Source: Spirochaetaceae bacterium
GTDB lineage: Bacteria > Spirochaetota > Spirochaetia > Treponematales > Breznakiellaceae
Length of the DNA: 32,964 bases
Direction of reading: 5' to 3'
NCBI GenBank assembly: GCA_031255655.1
Contig: JAIRSB010000076.1
Span: 1-32,964, forward strand
Part shown: positions 1-6,361 of the stretch, one piece after another
Numbering within the stretch: position 1 is the stretch's first letter
Layout of the letters: the number at the start of each line of letters is the position of its first letter
The notes under the pieces: generated by a model
Told to the model about the DNA's origin: nothing
The model's database searches: none
Seen by the model: the letters and a program-made list of their open reading frames with translations, nothing else
Made by a program: the position numbers and the translations under genes

Positions 1-1
1 A

Positions 2-196
2 TCGTTAACATTTGATTATGTCATTGAGAATTTGGCGGTCGGAGATTTGGTGTATTTTATATTAGATACCGAAGAAACAGATTTTTATTTAAATGACAAT
101 ATTGTTGTATTGTATTCACTTATTGATAACCGTGTGCCCATGATAGCGGTTAATAATTATTATAATTCACTTCAATTTGCGAAGGGGGCATTGTAA
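2..196 (+). CDS. C-terminal end of an unknown protein (partial)
   Basis: An open frame enters from the left edge and ends at TAA 194-196, giving the last 64 residues of a protein. The fragment is acidic and aromatic-rich (it contains GDLVYFIL and NDNIVVLYSL) and has no motif I recognise. Its stop codon directly abuts the ATG of the next gene (TAAATG), and that gene's ribosome binding site AAGGGGG lies inside this coding sequence. The two are therefore probably one transcription unit. The start and function lie outside the window. Confidence 0.6.
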   Translation, partial: SLTFDYVIENLAVGDLVYFILDTEETDFYLNDNIVVLYSLIDNRVPMIAVNNYYNSLQFAKGAL

Positions 197-787
197 ATGA
201 GGCGCGGGTCATACATGAGCGGGAAAGGGCAGTTGCTGATACTGATGGGGGTTCTTTTCTTTTTGGGTGTTATAGCGGGTTTGATTGGCTCTGTTACGCA
301 TGATTCTGCCGTAAAGGATTTGGCTTTATTTGAAACGGGTGAGCGTGTTGTGGGAAAGGTTATATCAGCGCAAAAAGTACATTATACGAATACGAGGACA
401 GATGGTGCAAGCAATAGCCATTACTATGTTTCTCTTGTCGTGAGTTATGAAGCGGATAATGGTGAAAAATACAAAAAAACATTTCGGTCGGTTCCTTTGA
501 AAGAAGAAGGCATAACGAAGGAATTTTTGGACAGTTACATAGGGCGTGACTGGACACTGATAATAGACGGAAAGGGTAAATGTATTGCAGGTGAAATCGA
601 AGATATTTATTTTGAAGATAGAGCTTACGACACCTATGAAGAACATAAAAGAATAGCTAATGGGACAAATATAGCTAAATATATCGGAATCGCTGTGGCA
701 ACCGGCAGCGCAATAACGTTCGGGTTTCTTCTCTTTTTATTGCTGAAAGAGAAGAAAAAGGTATCGAAAGAAAGTCAAGAAAACTGA
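197..787 (+). CDS. Small membrane protein with two transmembrane segments (DUF3592-like layout)
   Basis: A 196-residue protein with hydrophobic helices at about residues 12-33 and 160-183, a polar extracytoplasmic-type domain between them, and a lysine-rich C-terminal tail. The middle domain has a pattern of beta strands with GKV near its start and WTLIIDGKGK near its end. This resembles the DUF3592 type of small membrane protein, but I cannot prove membership by eye. The start at 197 is supported by AAGGGGG at 182-188; an in-frame ATG at 215 is an alternative. It directly follows the partial gene to its left, and another small membrane-anchored protein follows 32 bases later. The function is unknown. 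Confidence 0.65.
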   Translation: MRRGSYMSGKGQLLILMGVLFFLGVIAGLIGSVTHDSAVKDLALFETGERVVGKVISAQKVHYTNTRTDGASNSHYYVSLVVSYEADNGEKYKKTFRSVPLKEEGITKEFLDSYIGRDWTLIIDGKGKCIAGEIEDIYFEDRAYDTYEEHKRIANGTNIAKYIGIAVATGSAITFGFLLFLLLKEKKKVSKESQEN

Positions 788-819
788 GGGCTAATACTAT
801 ATACTTTAGGAAATTACAG

Positions 820-1263
820 ATGCAAAAGAAACTGACAAAACGAAATAAAATCATTATTGCCGTTGCGATTAGCATTGTATTGCTCGCTACAGGCATTACT
901 TGTGCTATAGTGTTTTGGCCGAAGTCGCCGAGGACTACGCAAGAATGGCTGGCAGAATTTGGTACGAACTTGGAACAAGCGAGAATGATGACGGATCAAG
1001 ACGGTGACATTGTTCCGACTAATATAGATAGAGAGATTGAAATAAAAGAAAATGGAGTGGTTGTTGCGCTTTATAAGCAGAAGTTGCAGATGACTACGAT
1101 AGACGGAAAGGTGGCTGCATATCTGGTGATTGAGGAAAGCTATCCAACGATAGGAACAACTCAGGACAATGTTCTTGCCGAGTACTATTTTGCAGACGGA
1201 ATTATGCATATAAAAAGCATTTATGGAGAAACAACAAGGAAAACGCAAATTAAGAGTCTTTGA
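820..1263 (+). CDS. Hypothetical membrane-anchored protein
   Basis: A 147-residue protein that begins with a basic stretch (KKLTKRNK), then one hydrophobic helix at about residues 10-32 ending in FWPK, then a soluble domain of about 110 residues. The soluble part carries strand-like segments and a charged middle (MTDQDGD). There is no lipobox cysteine, so it is probably an N-terminally anchored protein facing outward. AGGAAA about ten bases upstream can serve as ribosome binding site. I do not recognise the family. The last 41 bases overlap the start of the methyltransferase remnant that begins at 1223. Confidence 0.55.
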   Translation: MQKKLTKRNKIIIAVAISIVLLATGITCAIVFWPKSPRTTQEWLAEFGTNLEQARMMTDQDGDIVPTNIDREIEIKENGVVVALYKQKLQMTTIDGKVAAYLVIEESYPTIGTTQDNVLAEYYFADGIMHIKSIYGETTRKTQIKSL

Positions 1264-1473
1264 AGCTTTTGCGGGCATCAGGGCTCAAGTGACTGCAAAG
1301 CGTATAGAAAAGACCTTGATCAATGGCTTACAGTTTTAGCGTCGTTAGGCTATCACAATGAAAAATGTATGGTTTTAAATGCCCTTGACTTTGGAATCCC
1401 GCAAGATCGGCAAAGAGCGTTTATTTTCAGCCATTTGAGAACTTCTCTTAATGTTGAAAAATTTATTAGATAG
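1223..1473 (+). pseudogene. C5 cytosine DNA methyltransferase remnant with internal deletion
   Basis: From ATG 1223 one frame reads MEKQQGKRKLRVFEAFAGI, which matches the N-terminus and cofactor-binding motif I (FxGxG) of C5 cytosine methyltransferases. That frame stops at 1337-1339. A second frame, open from about 1264 to the stop at 1471-1473, encodes a piece ending LNALDFGIPQDRQRAFIFSH. This is the characteristic motif VIII region (QxRxR) with the usual LGY and VLNAxDFGIPQ lead-in. Motifs II-VII, including the catalytic PC motif IV and ENV motif VI, are missing. So is everything after motif VIII, where an IS remnant begins. The gene therefore lost its middle, with the join near 1274-1290, and was cut at its 3' end. 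It cannot be active. What remains is a fossil of a restriction-modification or solitary methyltransferase gene. Confidence 0.75.
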
Positions 1474-1485
1474 TGTCTACATGAG

Positions 1486-1917
1486 ATTTTAAGCGAGCAC
1501 ATTAGCCCAAATAGCGATACAGCGAATTTGGATAGCAGCAAGGAATGAAGTAGCGTTCTTTGCGTAGCGGGTCGCAATACCGCGCCGGCGTTTCAGATAT
1601 AGAAAGGCATTTTCCACCAAATGGCGCAATTTATATAAATATTCATCGTATTTACGCTGTATTTTGCGGTTTTTCCTTGGCGGTATCACGATTTCCATTC
1701 CCATATTTTTTTCTGATTCTATCAATTTGTAGCTGTCGTAGGCACGGTCTGCCAATAGATACGTAGCATCAATTCCTTCAATCAGCTTTTCTCAATACTT
1801 GACATCATGCACCGTTCATGCCGAAAGAAATATACTTAACTGCATTCGGTGCGCATCTACCGCAAGATGCAGCTTTGTGTTTAGCCCCCTTTTGTGCGCG
1901 CCATCTCTTGATTCCAG
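1486..1917 (-). pseudogene. IS5-family transposase remnant with two nonsense codons
   Basis: On the minus strand one continuous frame encodes the C-terminal half of a DDE transposase of the IS5 (IS427-like) type: GLNTKLHLAVDAH, then LLADRAYDSYK, IPPRKNRK, and LVENAFLYLKRRRGIATRY near the end. The frame is interrupted by TGA codons at 1816-1818 and 1792-1794 but stays in phase across both. These are point nonsense mutations rather than frameshifts. The N-terminal half, with the first catalytic aspartate, is absent. It is replaced by the 139-bp repeat copy at 1908-2046. The element's other end lies near 1474-1490, directly against the truncated methyltransferase fragment, so this insertion probably removed that gene's 3' end. 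It is non-functional. Confidence 0.8.
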
Positions 1918-2046
1918 CCTCAAAAATGCTTGCTTGCAAGGGCATTTTTGCGACGCCGACAAATCGGTAAATACCCCGCAGCTCTGCTGCGGAAAGCGGC
2001 GTAGCCGCGTGTCCAGAGCTTGCTCTGGGGTAAATACCGATTTATT
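1908..2046 (+). repeat. 139-bp structured repeat, copy 1
   Basis: This segment is about 96 percent identical (five differences by eye) to 3443-3581, in the same orientation. It contains a hairpin CAAAAATGC / GCATTTTTG, followed by an outer stem AAATCGGTA / TACCGATTT that encloses three short hairpins: CCGCAGC-TCT-GCTGCGG, GCGGC-GTA-GCCGC and CCAGAGC-TT-GCTCTGG. The whole folds like a cloverleaf. It encodes no complete protein of its own, although one minus-strand frame stays open through it into the transposase remnant. It sits at the broken upstream edge of that remnant. Confidence 0.8.
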
Positions 2047-2358
2047 TCGGAACTAATCATCTATTTTGACAAGGTGATGCAAATGCCGGTTGTTTCCATA
2101 TATCTAAACTGCTCTTGTACTAGACAAGAGTTGGACAGAAATACATGGGCAGTAAGGTGCGAGCTGTTGACAAATCAAGTGTTGGGACAGAAGCCTAACC
2201 GAGAACTTATGCGAAAAATAAAAGCATTTTCAAAAACAAATCAACGACCCAAAGATAACCCTTATGTCGAAGCATTGCACCTACTCAACATATTTTGGTC
2301 GCCGTATAAAGTTGAATACTTTAATAAGCTAGACGCTTATTCTTTACAAGCGCCTTGA
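2020..2358 (+). other. Unassigned open frame, doubtful gene
   Basis: An open frame of 112 codons begins inside the repeat copy and runs to TGA 2356-2358. There is no good ribosome binding site at its first ATG. The part outside the repeat (about 2060-2358) has protein-like composition, with ELLTNQVLGQKPNREL and NPYVEALHLLNIFW, so it may be the relic of a real gene cut by the repeat. I recognise no family. It lies between other broken sequences and is best treated as a remnant. Confidence 0.25.
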
Positions 2359-2618
2359 CGACTACACCATCGACGGCTGCGACGGCATCCGCGGGCGCGG
2401 TATGTAGTGGCATGGCATGAGCTTTTGAATGACGCTGCGCTACGGAAAAACTCCCTGGGGGTCCTTCACTTATGTCCCAACAATACCGGGCAGACTATTC
2501 TTTGTCAAGGAACTCGCCGGGGCGTTAGAACCGACATGTAATTAACGAGGAGATTCTATCTGGTGTAACGCAAAAGCTATCCGCTTAGAGTATTGCTGGC
2601 AAGCTGATGTTTTTCTGA
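2359..2618. other. Non-coding or decayed stretch downstream of the AraC gene
   Basis: No complete gene, RNA gene or clear terminator is visible here. Short protein-like scraps, for example LDDYTIDGCDGIRGRGM read on the plus strand from about 2357, end at stop codons after a few residues. The stretch is more GC-rich than the DNA to its left. It probably represents further gene debris in the same decayed zone. Confidence 0.4.
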
Positions 2619-3428
2619 TTACTTGCTTTGACTTGGGGTGCGGTTGAGAATACTTGTGTATGCGCGATAAAAGGTGACGTAGTCTTTAAATCCGCATTGC
2701 ATTGCGGCGTTATGGGCGGAGGTACCGTTCCTTATCATATTTTCTGCAAGAAGAACACGCTTGTTTCGAATGTAGTGCATAGGACTGATCCCCATGGCGT
2801 TTTTGAATCGGCTGAAGAAGTAAGGTTTGCTTACAAACATGGCATCTGCAACATCGCCGATACTTTCTATTTTTGTTATATTTTTTTCAATATATTGCAG
2901 TGCGTTGCTGATTATGGAATCAATCACGATTGATGCGCTGTTTATTTCGGTTGGGGATTCTGCTTCGATATTCAATAAAAGCTCGTGTATGAGAAATTTG
3001 GATAAGAGAACGAAATCTTCTTCGGCAAATTTTTCGATGTAATGCAAGGTTCGAAAAAAACATTGACTGACAGCGCTGTTCTCTTCAAAATGAAAGATTC
3101 TCCCGTTTTTGAAAATGGATGCGATGCGTGATTCGGGGAAGTCAAGAGCATCAATGAGGAAGGATACGACAAAACGTTCATAATAATCGAATTTTCCCCG
3201 CACTTCGAGAAAGTGATATGTATTTCGCGGTATCAGCACCAAGTCATATGGTTGGAGTGAATATCGTCGGTCTTCTATGACGTAGTCGCAGCAACCGTCT
3301 ACAAAAAATAAAAGTTCATAGGGCGTGTGCATATGCTTGTGAAAGCTATCAATGTGTTCCCATGTTGTTTTTTCATATTTGTATGCATAGGTATCACAAA
3401 TAATTTCTTTCTGTATCGGATCATTCAT
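2619..3428 (-). CDS. AraC-family transcriptional regulator
   Basis: A 269-residue protein. The N-terminal part (about residues 20-85, around HMHTPYELLFFVDG and LVLIPRNTYHFLE) is a cupin-like ligand-binding domain. The C-terminal part (about 165-265) is the two-helix-turn-helix AraC domain, with IGDVADAMFVSKPYFFSRFK as the first helix-turn-helix and AAMQCGFKDYVTFYRAYT as the second, ending near TPSQ. The start ATG at 3428 is chosen because AGAGGAG sits at 3436-3442. A longer open frame reaching 3596 only adds codons that belong to the inserted repeat. It is transcribed divergently from the glycan cluster and is its likely activator, responding to a sugar from the pathway. The ligand is not evident from sequence. 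Confidence 0.9.
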   Translation of the reverse strand: MNDPIQKEIICDTYAYKYEKTTWEHIDSFHKHMHTPYELLFFVDGCCDYVIEDRRYSLQPYDLVLIPRNTYHFLEVRGKFDYYERFVVSFLIDALDFPESRIASIFKNGRIFHFEENSAVSQCFFRTLHYIEKFAEEDFVLLSKFLIHELLLNIEAESPTEINSASIVIDSIISNALQYIEKNITKIESIGDVADAMFVSKPYFFSRFKNAMGISPMHYIRNKRVLLAENMIRNGTSAHNAAMQCGFKDYVTFYRAYTSILNRTPSQSK

Positions 3429-3435
3429 GGTAAAA

Positions 3436-3442
3436 CTCCTCT
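3436..3442 (-). promoter_or_regulatory. Ribosome binding site that fixes the AraC start
   Basis: AGAGGAG on the minus strand lies seven bases before the ATG at 3428. It begins right next to the edge of the 139-bp repeat. This placement decides for the short start over the in-frame ATG at 3596. Confidence 0.7.
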
Positions 3443-3581
3443 TTGATTCCAGGAGCAAAAATGCTTGCTTGCAAGGGCATTTTTGCGACGCCGACAAATC
3501 GGTAAATACCCCGCAGCTCTGCTGCGGAAGGCGGCGTAGTCGCGTGTCCAGAGCTTGCTCTGGGGTAAATACCGATTTATT
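3443..3581 (+). repeat. 139-bp structured repeat, copy 2, in the AraC leader
   Basis: Second copy of the element at 1908-2046, same orientation. Its first hairpin is longer here: GCAAAAATGC at 3455-3464 pairs with GCATTTTTGC at 3477-3486. The outer stem is AAATCGGTA at 3496-3504 with TACCGATTT at 3570-3578, enclosing hairpins at 3511-3527, about 3531-3543 and 3549-3564. It lies between the predicted AraC promoter (3600-3628, minus) and the AraC ribosome binding site (3436-3442), so it should be transcribed as most of a leader of about 165 nt. It could be a neutral insertion or could affect regulator mRNA stability or translation. Confidence 0.8.
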
Positions 3582-3599
3582 GTATAGGTTCTCCATTAC

Positions 3600-3628
3600 A
3601 TTATAATACTAAACGCAATATAACTCAA
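3600..3628 (-). promoter_or_regulatory. Predicted promoter of the AraC regulator gene
   Basis: On the minus strand, TTGAGT (3628-3623) and TATAAT (3605-3600) are separated by 17 bases, a good sigma-A type pair. The expected transcription start is near 3593. That is downstream of or at the ATG at 3594-3596, so that ATG cannot be a normal start. The repeat copy at 3443-3581 therefore falls in the untranslated leader. The direct repeat CAATA at 3616 and 3626, one helical turn apart, overlaps the -35 region and could be a regulator half-site pair. That last point is speculative. Confidence 0.6.
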
Positions 3629-3660
3629 TACTATTTGATATTTATTTCAAAAAAAGTATG

Positions 3661-3669
3661 TGATATAAT
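3661..3669 (+). promoter_or_regulatory. Predicted extended -10 promoter of the glycan cluster
   Basis: TGATATAAT is a perfect extended -10 (TGnTATAAT). The -35 region is poor: TTATTT at 3642-3647 is the best at normal spacing. This is typical for a promoter that needs an activator such as an AraC-family protein. Transcription would begin near 3676, only about 15 bases before the ATG at 3691, and the ribosome binding site AGAAGGA is at 3680-3686. Confidence 0.55.
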
Positions 3670-3690
3670 GGCAACGTTGAGAAGGATGCT

Positions 3691-4731
3691 ATGATTCAGA
3701 CGGTAACAGGAAACATCGATAAACAGAATTTAGGGAAGATTTTAAGTCATGAGCATCTTAAAATCGACTTAAGCGCGTTTGTTGGTGCACACAGAAAAAA
3801 TCCTCAACATGATCGCACCCTTGCTTTGGATACCTTGTATCTTGTGAAACGCGACCCTTATGTGCTTGCGGACAACACCGTGATCGAAGCCGATGAGGAC
3901 GTGTTACGGAATGAGCTTGCGTTGTTCCGCGCGGCGGGAGGTGGGACGATTGTGGATTTGACGTTACCGGAAATCGGACGCGATCCCGCCTATTTGAAGG
4001 AGCTTTCGGAAAAAAGTGGCGTGCATATCGTGATGGGCTGCGGGTTTTATCTCGATTCTGTCATTCCCGCCGCGGTGCGCAAGATGAACGAACGAGAGCG
4101 TGCGGCAGTTATGATCCGCGAGATCGAGGACGGGGATGAATGCACGGGCGTGCGCGCCGGGGTAATCGGGGAAATCGGGACAAGCGGCATTGTCACAGAG
4201 GACGAATGGAAAAATGTGCGTGCGGCGGGAATTGCCTCTCTGGAAACGGGTAAGTCGATACATTTGCACACCTCGCTTTATGAGGAAAATGGGCTGGCTT
4301 TGGGTGACGAATTGATCAAAATGGGGGTTGCGCCGCGGAACATCTGTATCGATCATGTCGATGTTGTGCTACGCGGAGCGTATTGTCGGAGGCTGCTCGA
4401 TAAGGGAGTGTTTATCGAATTTGACAATTTTGGAAAGGAATTCTATGCGCCCCGCGGCGCCAATGTGCCGCTTACAGGGCGGTTCGCGTATGACTTAGAG
4501 CGCTGTGAGATGCTGGCAAGTTTGATCCAAAGCGGATACATTGATCAGCTGCTTGTGTCAAATGATATTTGCATAAAGTCGATGCTGACGGCGTACGGCG
4601 GCGCGGGCTACGGACACATCTATGATACCGTTTACGACATGTGTCTTGACTGCGGAATTTCGGAAGAGGATTTCAAAAAATTGACAGAGGACAACCCCGC
4701 AAGTTTTTTGCAAGGCGGAGACGGAGATTGA
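3691..4731 (+). CDS. Phosphotriesterase-related metal-dependent hydrolase (Php family)
   Basis: 346 residues, the usual length of the phosphotriesterase-like branch of the amidohydrolase superfamily, with no signal peptide, so cytoplasmic. The binuclear metal site is visible: HEH at residues 20-22, a GEIG segment with Glu161 where many relatives carry the bridging carboxylated lysine (E. coli Php also has Glu), HLHTS at 191-195, DHVD with His222, and SNDIC with Asp292. Known relatives are lactonases, phosphotriesterases or enzymes of unknown substrate. Here it is the first gene after the cluster promoter. A sugar lactone, possibly made by one of the oxidoreductases further down, is a reasonable substrate guess, but that is inference. 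Confidence 0.85.
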   Translation: MIQTVTGNIDKQNLGKILSHEHLKIDLSAFVGAHRKNPQHDRTLALDTLYLVKRDPYVLADNTVIEADEDVLRNELALFRAAGGGTIVDLTLPEIGRDPAYLKELSEKSGVHIVMGCGFYLDSVIPAAVRKMNERERAAVMIREIEDGDECTGVRAGVIGEIGTSGIVTEDEWKNVRAAGIASLETGKSIHLHTSLYEENGLALGDELIKMGVAPRNICIDHVDVVLRGAYCRRLLDKGVFIEFDNFGKEFYAPRGANVPLTGRFAYDLERCEMLASLIQSGYIDQLLVSNDICIKSMLTAYGGAGYGHIYDTVYDMCLDCGISEEDFKKLTEDNPASFLQGGDGD

Positions 4732-4737
4732 ATCAAA

Positions 4738-4755
4738 GTAGACGAGTACGTCTAC
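4738..4755 (+). other. Perfect 7-bp intergenic hairpin
   Basis: GTAGACG-AGTA-CGTCTAC forms a perfect stem of seven pairs with a four-base loop just after the stop codon of the first cluster gene. It is not followed by a T run, so it is not a classic terminator. It could protect or process the mRNA between the first two genes, or be an operator-like palindrome. I found no second copy in the other intergenic gaps that I read. Confidence 0.5.
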
Positions 4756-4783
4756 ACGCATGATTTGGATAGAGGGAGAAAAA

Positions 4784-5977
4784 ATGATGTTACCCAAAAT
4801 TACCGGCACAGAATTTACAAAAAGACGGGATCGGCTTGTAGAGCGTATGCACGAGCGTGCGATCGATATGGCGGTACTTTTTTCCAACCTTTTGGATCCG
4901 TCTGCGGTTCGGTACTTTAGTGATTTTTCCGCTGTAAACGAAAGCGCGGCGATGGTGATCCTGCCGGACAAGAAAACAACGCTTTGCTCAGGGCAGGCAT
5001 CGTATGATTACGCGCTTGTAAAAAATCGTTTATCGGAGAGCGAGATTAAGGTTTTCCCAGAGATTGGCGAGGTGTCTGGATTCGAGTACGATTTTGCGGG
5101 TCAGCTGAATTTTAAAACCTTTTTTAAAGATATTCAAACGGGATATAACGTGAAGCGGATCGGTATCGCGGGACGATTAACGTTTCCGGCGATTATATTT
5201 AACGCGTTGAAAGAGATTTTTCCCCAAGCTGAGATTGTGGATATAGACGGGGACATCTATGCGTTTCGCATGATAAAGTCGGAGGAGGAAATTGCGTGCA
5301 TGGATAAAAGCGCGCAGATTATCTCCGATGTATTTTTTGAGTGCATGCCGCAAACAAAAGCGGGCATGACCGAGCTTGAGATACAAGCGCTGTTGGAGGC
5401 ATCTATGCTGACCAAGGGCGCGGAGAGTTACGTGCAGGCATTTGCGCCGATGGTGGCAAGCGGGCCGGAAAATTCTTACATCAGTATGTGCCGAAACACA
5501 CTGCGCCACATCCAAGAAAGTGAAATCATCAGTATCGCCGCCGGCTCATGCTATGAGGGGTATAACGGAATCATATGCACGCCGCATATTTTGGGCAAGA
5601 TTCCCAAGGTGATAAGGGATGCGGTTATGTGCGCTTTTGATGCTCTGGAAGCAGCTTCGGCAAAAATGAAGCCCGGCGCAGGCGCGGCAGACATTTTGAA
5701 TACTTACACAGCATATTTGGAAAAATACGGGTATATTGAATTTTGTCCGTACGGCAGTCTGCACAGCACTGGACTTTTGGAATGCGAAGCGCCTGTATTT
5801 TCCGTGGAAAACAACAGGGAGATACGGGAAAATATGACGATGTGCATTGACGCATATTTTAAGGGAATGACGTGGGGGTCGTTTCGTATCGAGGATTGTT
5901 ATGTAATCGAAAAAAGCGGGGCGCGCCAAATGACGTCCTATAACAAAAAAGTGCTCCCGAAAGTATTCGGGTTTTAG
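4784..5977 (+). CDS. M24-fold (creatinase/prolidase-like) protein lacking the metal aspartates
   Basis: 397 residues with the two-domain build of the M24 family: a creatinase-like N-terminal domain (about 10-155) and a pita-bread domain (about 170-395). Start 4784 is preferred over 4760 because GAGGGAG precedes it. True aminopeptidases carry two metal aspartates in the IDxG...SDxTR region. Here that region reads IAAGSCYEGYNGIICTP (about 251-267), so both aspartates are replaced. His327 (SLHSTG), Glu335 (ECEAP) and Glu370 (RIED) are kept. The metal-free enzyme creatinase also lacks metal but keeps His and Glu residues, so a non-peptidase C-N hydrolase, or a non-catalytic role, is possible. Its cluster neighbours point to a sugar derivative rather than a peptide. 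Confidence 0.8.
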   Translation: MMLPKITGTEFTKRRDRLVERMHERAIDMAVLFSNLLDPSAVRYFSDFSAVNESAAMVILPDKKTTLCSGQASYDYALVKNRLSESEIKVFPEIGEVSGFEYDFAGQLNFKTFFKDIQTGYNVKRIGIAGRLTFPAIIFNALKEIFPQAEIVDIDGDIYAFRMIKSEEEIACMDKSAQIISDVFFECMPQTKAGMTELEIQALLEASMLTKGAESYVQAFAPMVASGPENSYISMCRNTLRHIQESEIISIAAGSCYEGYNGIICTPHILGKIPKVIRDAVMCAFDALEAASAKMKPGAGAADILNTYTAYLEKYGYIEFCPYGSLHSTGLLECEAPVFSVENNREIRENMTMCIDAYFKGMTWGSFRIEDCYVIEKSGARQMTSYNKKVLPKVFGF

Positions 5978-5986
5978 AGGGACGTT

Positions 5987-6361
5987 ATGAAAAACGGACG
6001 CAAAAATTGGTACATAGTGGACGGCTGGATTCCCGCTAAAAATGCAGTCGCAAACAGTGGGTATGAGGGACATGAGGCGCTAATCATTTTGAATTGTAAT
6101 GATAAGCCGACCGAGTGTTTTTTAGATTTTTACTTTGAGGACAGGGAACCGGTGGAGAATATATCCGTTACGATTCCCGCAAAACGCGTCAAATGCTTCC
6201 GCCTTGACAAAAAAGAGGAGATCGGCGGCGTAGAGCTTGGAAGGCTTTGTCAGTATTCGCTTCGGGTGCGCTCCGCGGCCGCGGTGGTGGTACAGTTCGG
6301 GCGCATGGATGTCACGCAGGAAAACTGTGCGTACATAGGGTTAATGGGATATGGTGAATAA
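5987..6361 (+). CDS. ASRT-fold protein (sensory rhodopsin transducer family)
   Basis: 124 residues, cytoplasmic, matching the length and pattern of the Anabaena sensory rhodopsin transducer family (PF07100): an early W-x-I-x-x-G-x-I-P (WYIVDGWIP), HEALIILNCND, the strand FYFEDREPV, TIPAKRVKCFRL, and VVVQFGRMD near the end. The founding member is a tetrameric beta-sandwich that binds a sensory rhodopsin. Most relatives live in bacteria with no rhodopsin and have been suggested to bind sugars or other small ligands. No rhodopsin gene is in this window. Position between the M24-like and glycosidase-like genes, with an 11-base overlap into the latter, suggests an accessory or ligand-binding role in the glycan pathway. 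Confidence 0.8.
   Translation: MKNGRKNWYIVDGWIPAKNAVANSGYEGHEALIILNCNDKPTECFLDFYFEDREPVENISVTIPAKRVKCFRLDKKEEIGGVELGRLCQYSLRVRSAAAVVVQFGRMDVTQENCAYIGLMGYGE

Noticed and set aside
3455..3486. Repeat hairpin as a transcription terminator
   Set aside because: The 10-bp stem is AT-rich with its T run inside the stem rather than after it. It would also terminate the regulator's own transcript, so attenuation cannot be excluded but a plain terminator call is not supported.
3429..3596. N-terminal extension of the AraC regulator to ATG 3596
   Set aside because: The extra 56 codons are almost all inside the 139-bp repeat. The predicted transcription start lies at about that ATG, and a proper ribosome binding site precedes the ATG at 3428.
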